Source: Truepera sp.
Lineage (GTDB): Bacteria > Deinococcota > Deinococci > Deinococcales > Trueperaceae
Length of the DNA stretch: 6,051 nucleotides
Assembly: GCA_018333775.1 (NCBI GenBank)
Contig: JAGXSO010000105.1
Coordinates: forward strand, 1-6,051
Reading direction: 5' to 3'
This document shows positions 5,419-6,051 of the stretch, in pieces. The first letter of the stretch is position 1, and each line of letters begins with the position of its first letter. The notes beneath the pieces were generated by a model. That model saw nothing but the letters and a program-made list of their open reading frames with translations. It was not told the DNA's origin and searched no databases. The position numbers and the translations under genes are program-made.

Positions 5419-5856
5419 ATGAGCGCTCTGATGCGCCTGGCGGCGCAGGGGATGGGCATGCTACGGAGAGGCGCTCAGCGGCACCGGCTCCGGCAAGCGG
5501 CGCACCGCGCGCAGCGGGCTTTCGTGGCGCGGCATCCGCTAAGCGCGGCGCTGCTCTTCGACGAACACTTCCTGCGCCGCCGGGCCCTTCCCGTCCTGAT
5601 GGAACCTCTGCCGAGCCGGATGGCCAAGGCCGAGGCGCTAACCATGACTTGGCTGGCGCAGTGGGGCCTGGGCGAGGTGGCGAAGCGCCGCTTCGCTAGC
5701 GAGCTGCTGCTGCTGGCCCTCGACTTCCTGGCCCTGTACGAACAGCAACTCCACCGTCTGTCGGACGAGGGCACTGCGCCCGCCGCAGTGGGCGGAGAGA
5801 GTTTCAAGACTGGTGGCATAGTAAAAAAAAGCACCCCGAAGGGTGCTAATGATTGA
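5419..5856 (+). CDS. Hypothetical basic alpha-helical protein, 145 residues
   Basis: Not recognised. It starts at ATG 5419 with AGGAG 3 nt upstream; the frame is open much further back, but that part only shadows the preceding gene. The protein is arginine-rich (LRRGAQRHRLRQAAHRAQRAF), then HPLSAALLFDEHFLRRRALPVLMEPLP, then a leucine-rich helix RFASELLLLALDFLALYEQQL around residues 93-113, possibly amphipathic or membrane-associated. The last 14 or so residues (ending VKKSTPKGAND) are encoded by an A8 run and the hairpin that terminates the opposing 16S rRNA gene, so this tail may not be ancestral. A 6-bp inverted repeat (CTCTCC 5385-5390, GGAGAG 5403-5408) sits just before the ribosome-binding site. 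Probably an operon with the 70-residue gene. Confidence 0.65.
   Translation: MSALMRLAAQGMGMLRRGAQRHRLRQAAHRAQRAFVARHPLSAALLFDEHFLRRRALPVLMEPLPSRMAKAEALTMTWLAQWGLGEVAKRRFASELLLLALDFLALYEQQLHRLSDEGTAPAAVGGESFKTGGIVKKSTPKGAND
5823..5846 (-). terminator. Intrinsic terminator of the 16S rRNA gene
   Basis: On the minus strand GCACCC-TTCG-GGGTGC (5846-5831) is followed at once by eight Ts (5830-5823). The loop is a UUCG tetraloop closed by C-G, the especially stable form. It lies about 47 nt beyond the 16S 3' end. Its presence directly after 16S means no 23S follows, as in the unlinked 16S genes of Thermus and Deinococcus. Confidence 0.93.
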
Positions 5857-5890
5857 AAGATCCAGTTTGCGAGACCTGCCTGTGACTCCT

Positions 5891-6051
<161 letters not shown>

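Overview
The window looks like a Deinococcota chromosome, probably a Truepera- or Deinococcus-like lineage. Three things point there. First, the UvrD-type helicase matches, as far as I can recall it, the 745-residue Deinococcus radiodurans UvrD in length, motif wording and C-terminal ending. Second, the 16S rRNA tail reads CTGTACCGGAAGGTGCGG followed by TTGGATCACCTCCTTTCT, a Deinococcus/Thermus-style 3' end. Third, three genes start 7-8 nt after a TANNNT -10 box with no leader, an arrangement common in this phylum. The 16S gene also has its own terminator instead of leading into 23S, matching the split rRNA operons known in Thermus and Deinococcus. Genus cannot be fixed from this window.

Left part (1-2440): the tail of a rightward gene for a probable exported protein (3-191) converges on, and overlaps by a few bases, the leftward uvrD/pcrA helicase gene (188-2425). 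The helicase carries all SF1A motifs and a C-terminal Tudor-like domain, plus an apparent 8-residue in-frame insertion (TCTERSER) that looks like an interspersed repeat.

Middle part (2441-3831): a leftward two-gene toxin-antitoxin module of VapBC45 type, with the DUF433/HTH antitoxin first and the PIN-like toxin second. The two are coupled by a TAATG overlap, driven from a strong Shine-Dalgarno, and less GC-rich than uvrD at the points sampled. A partial echo of the antitoxin's ribosome-binding and start region lies just downstream of the toxin, so the cassette has similar short sequences on both sides.

Right part (3819-5418): a leaderless gene for an unrecognised 131-residue cytoplasmic protein converges on a leaderless gene for a CGNR zinc-finger regulator (ABATE plus CGNR domains, signature changed to CGSR). 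Divergent from the regulator is a well-formed sigma-70-type promoter. Its spacer holds a perfect inverted repeat, and three TATCACC/GGTGATA heptamers lie around it. It faces two small rightward genes (70 and 145 residues) of unknown function. The first has its ribosome-binding and start region duplicated 66 bp upstream.

Right edge (5823-6051): the 3' end of a leftward 16S rRNA gene and its UUCG-capped intrinsic terminator. The terminator lies inside the last codons of the 145-residue gene. The most interesting untested unit is the CGNR regulator together with the divergent boxed promoter and the two small proteins; whether they form one system is inference.
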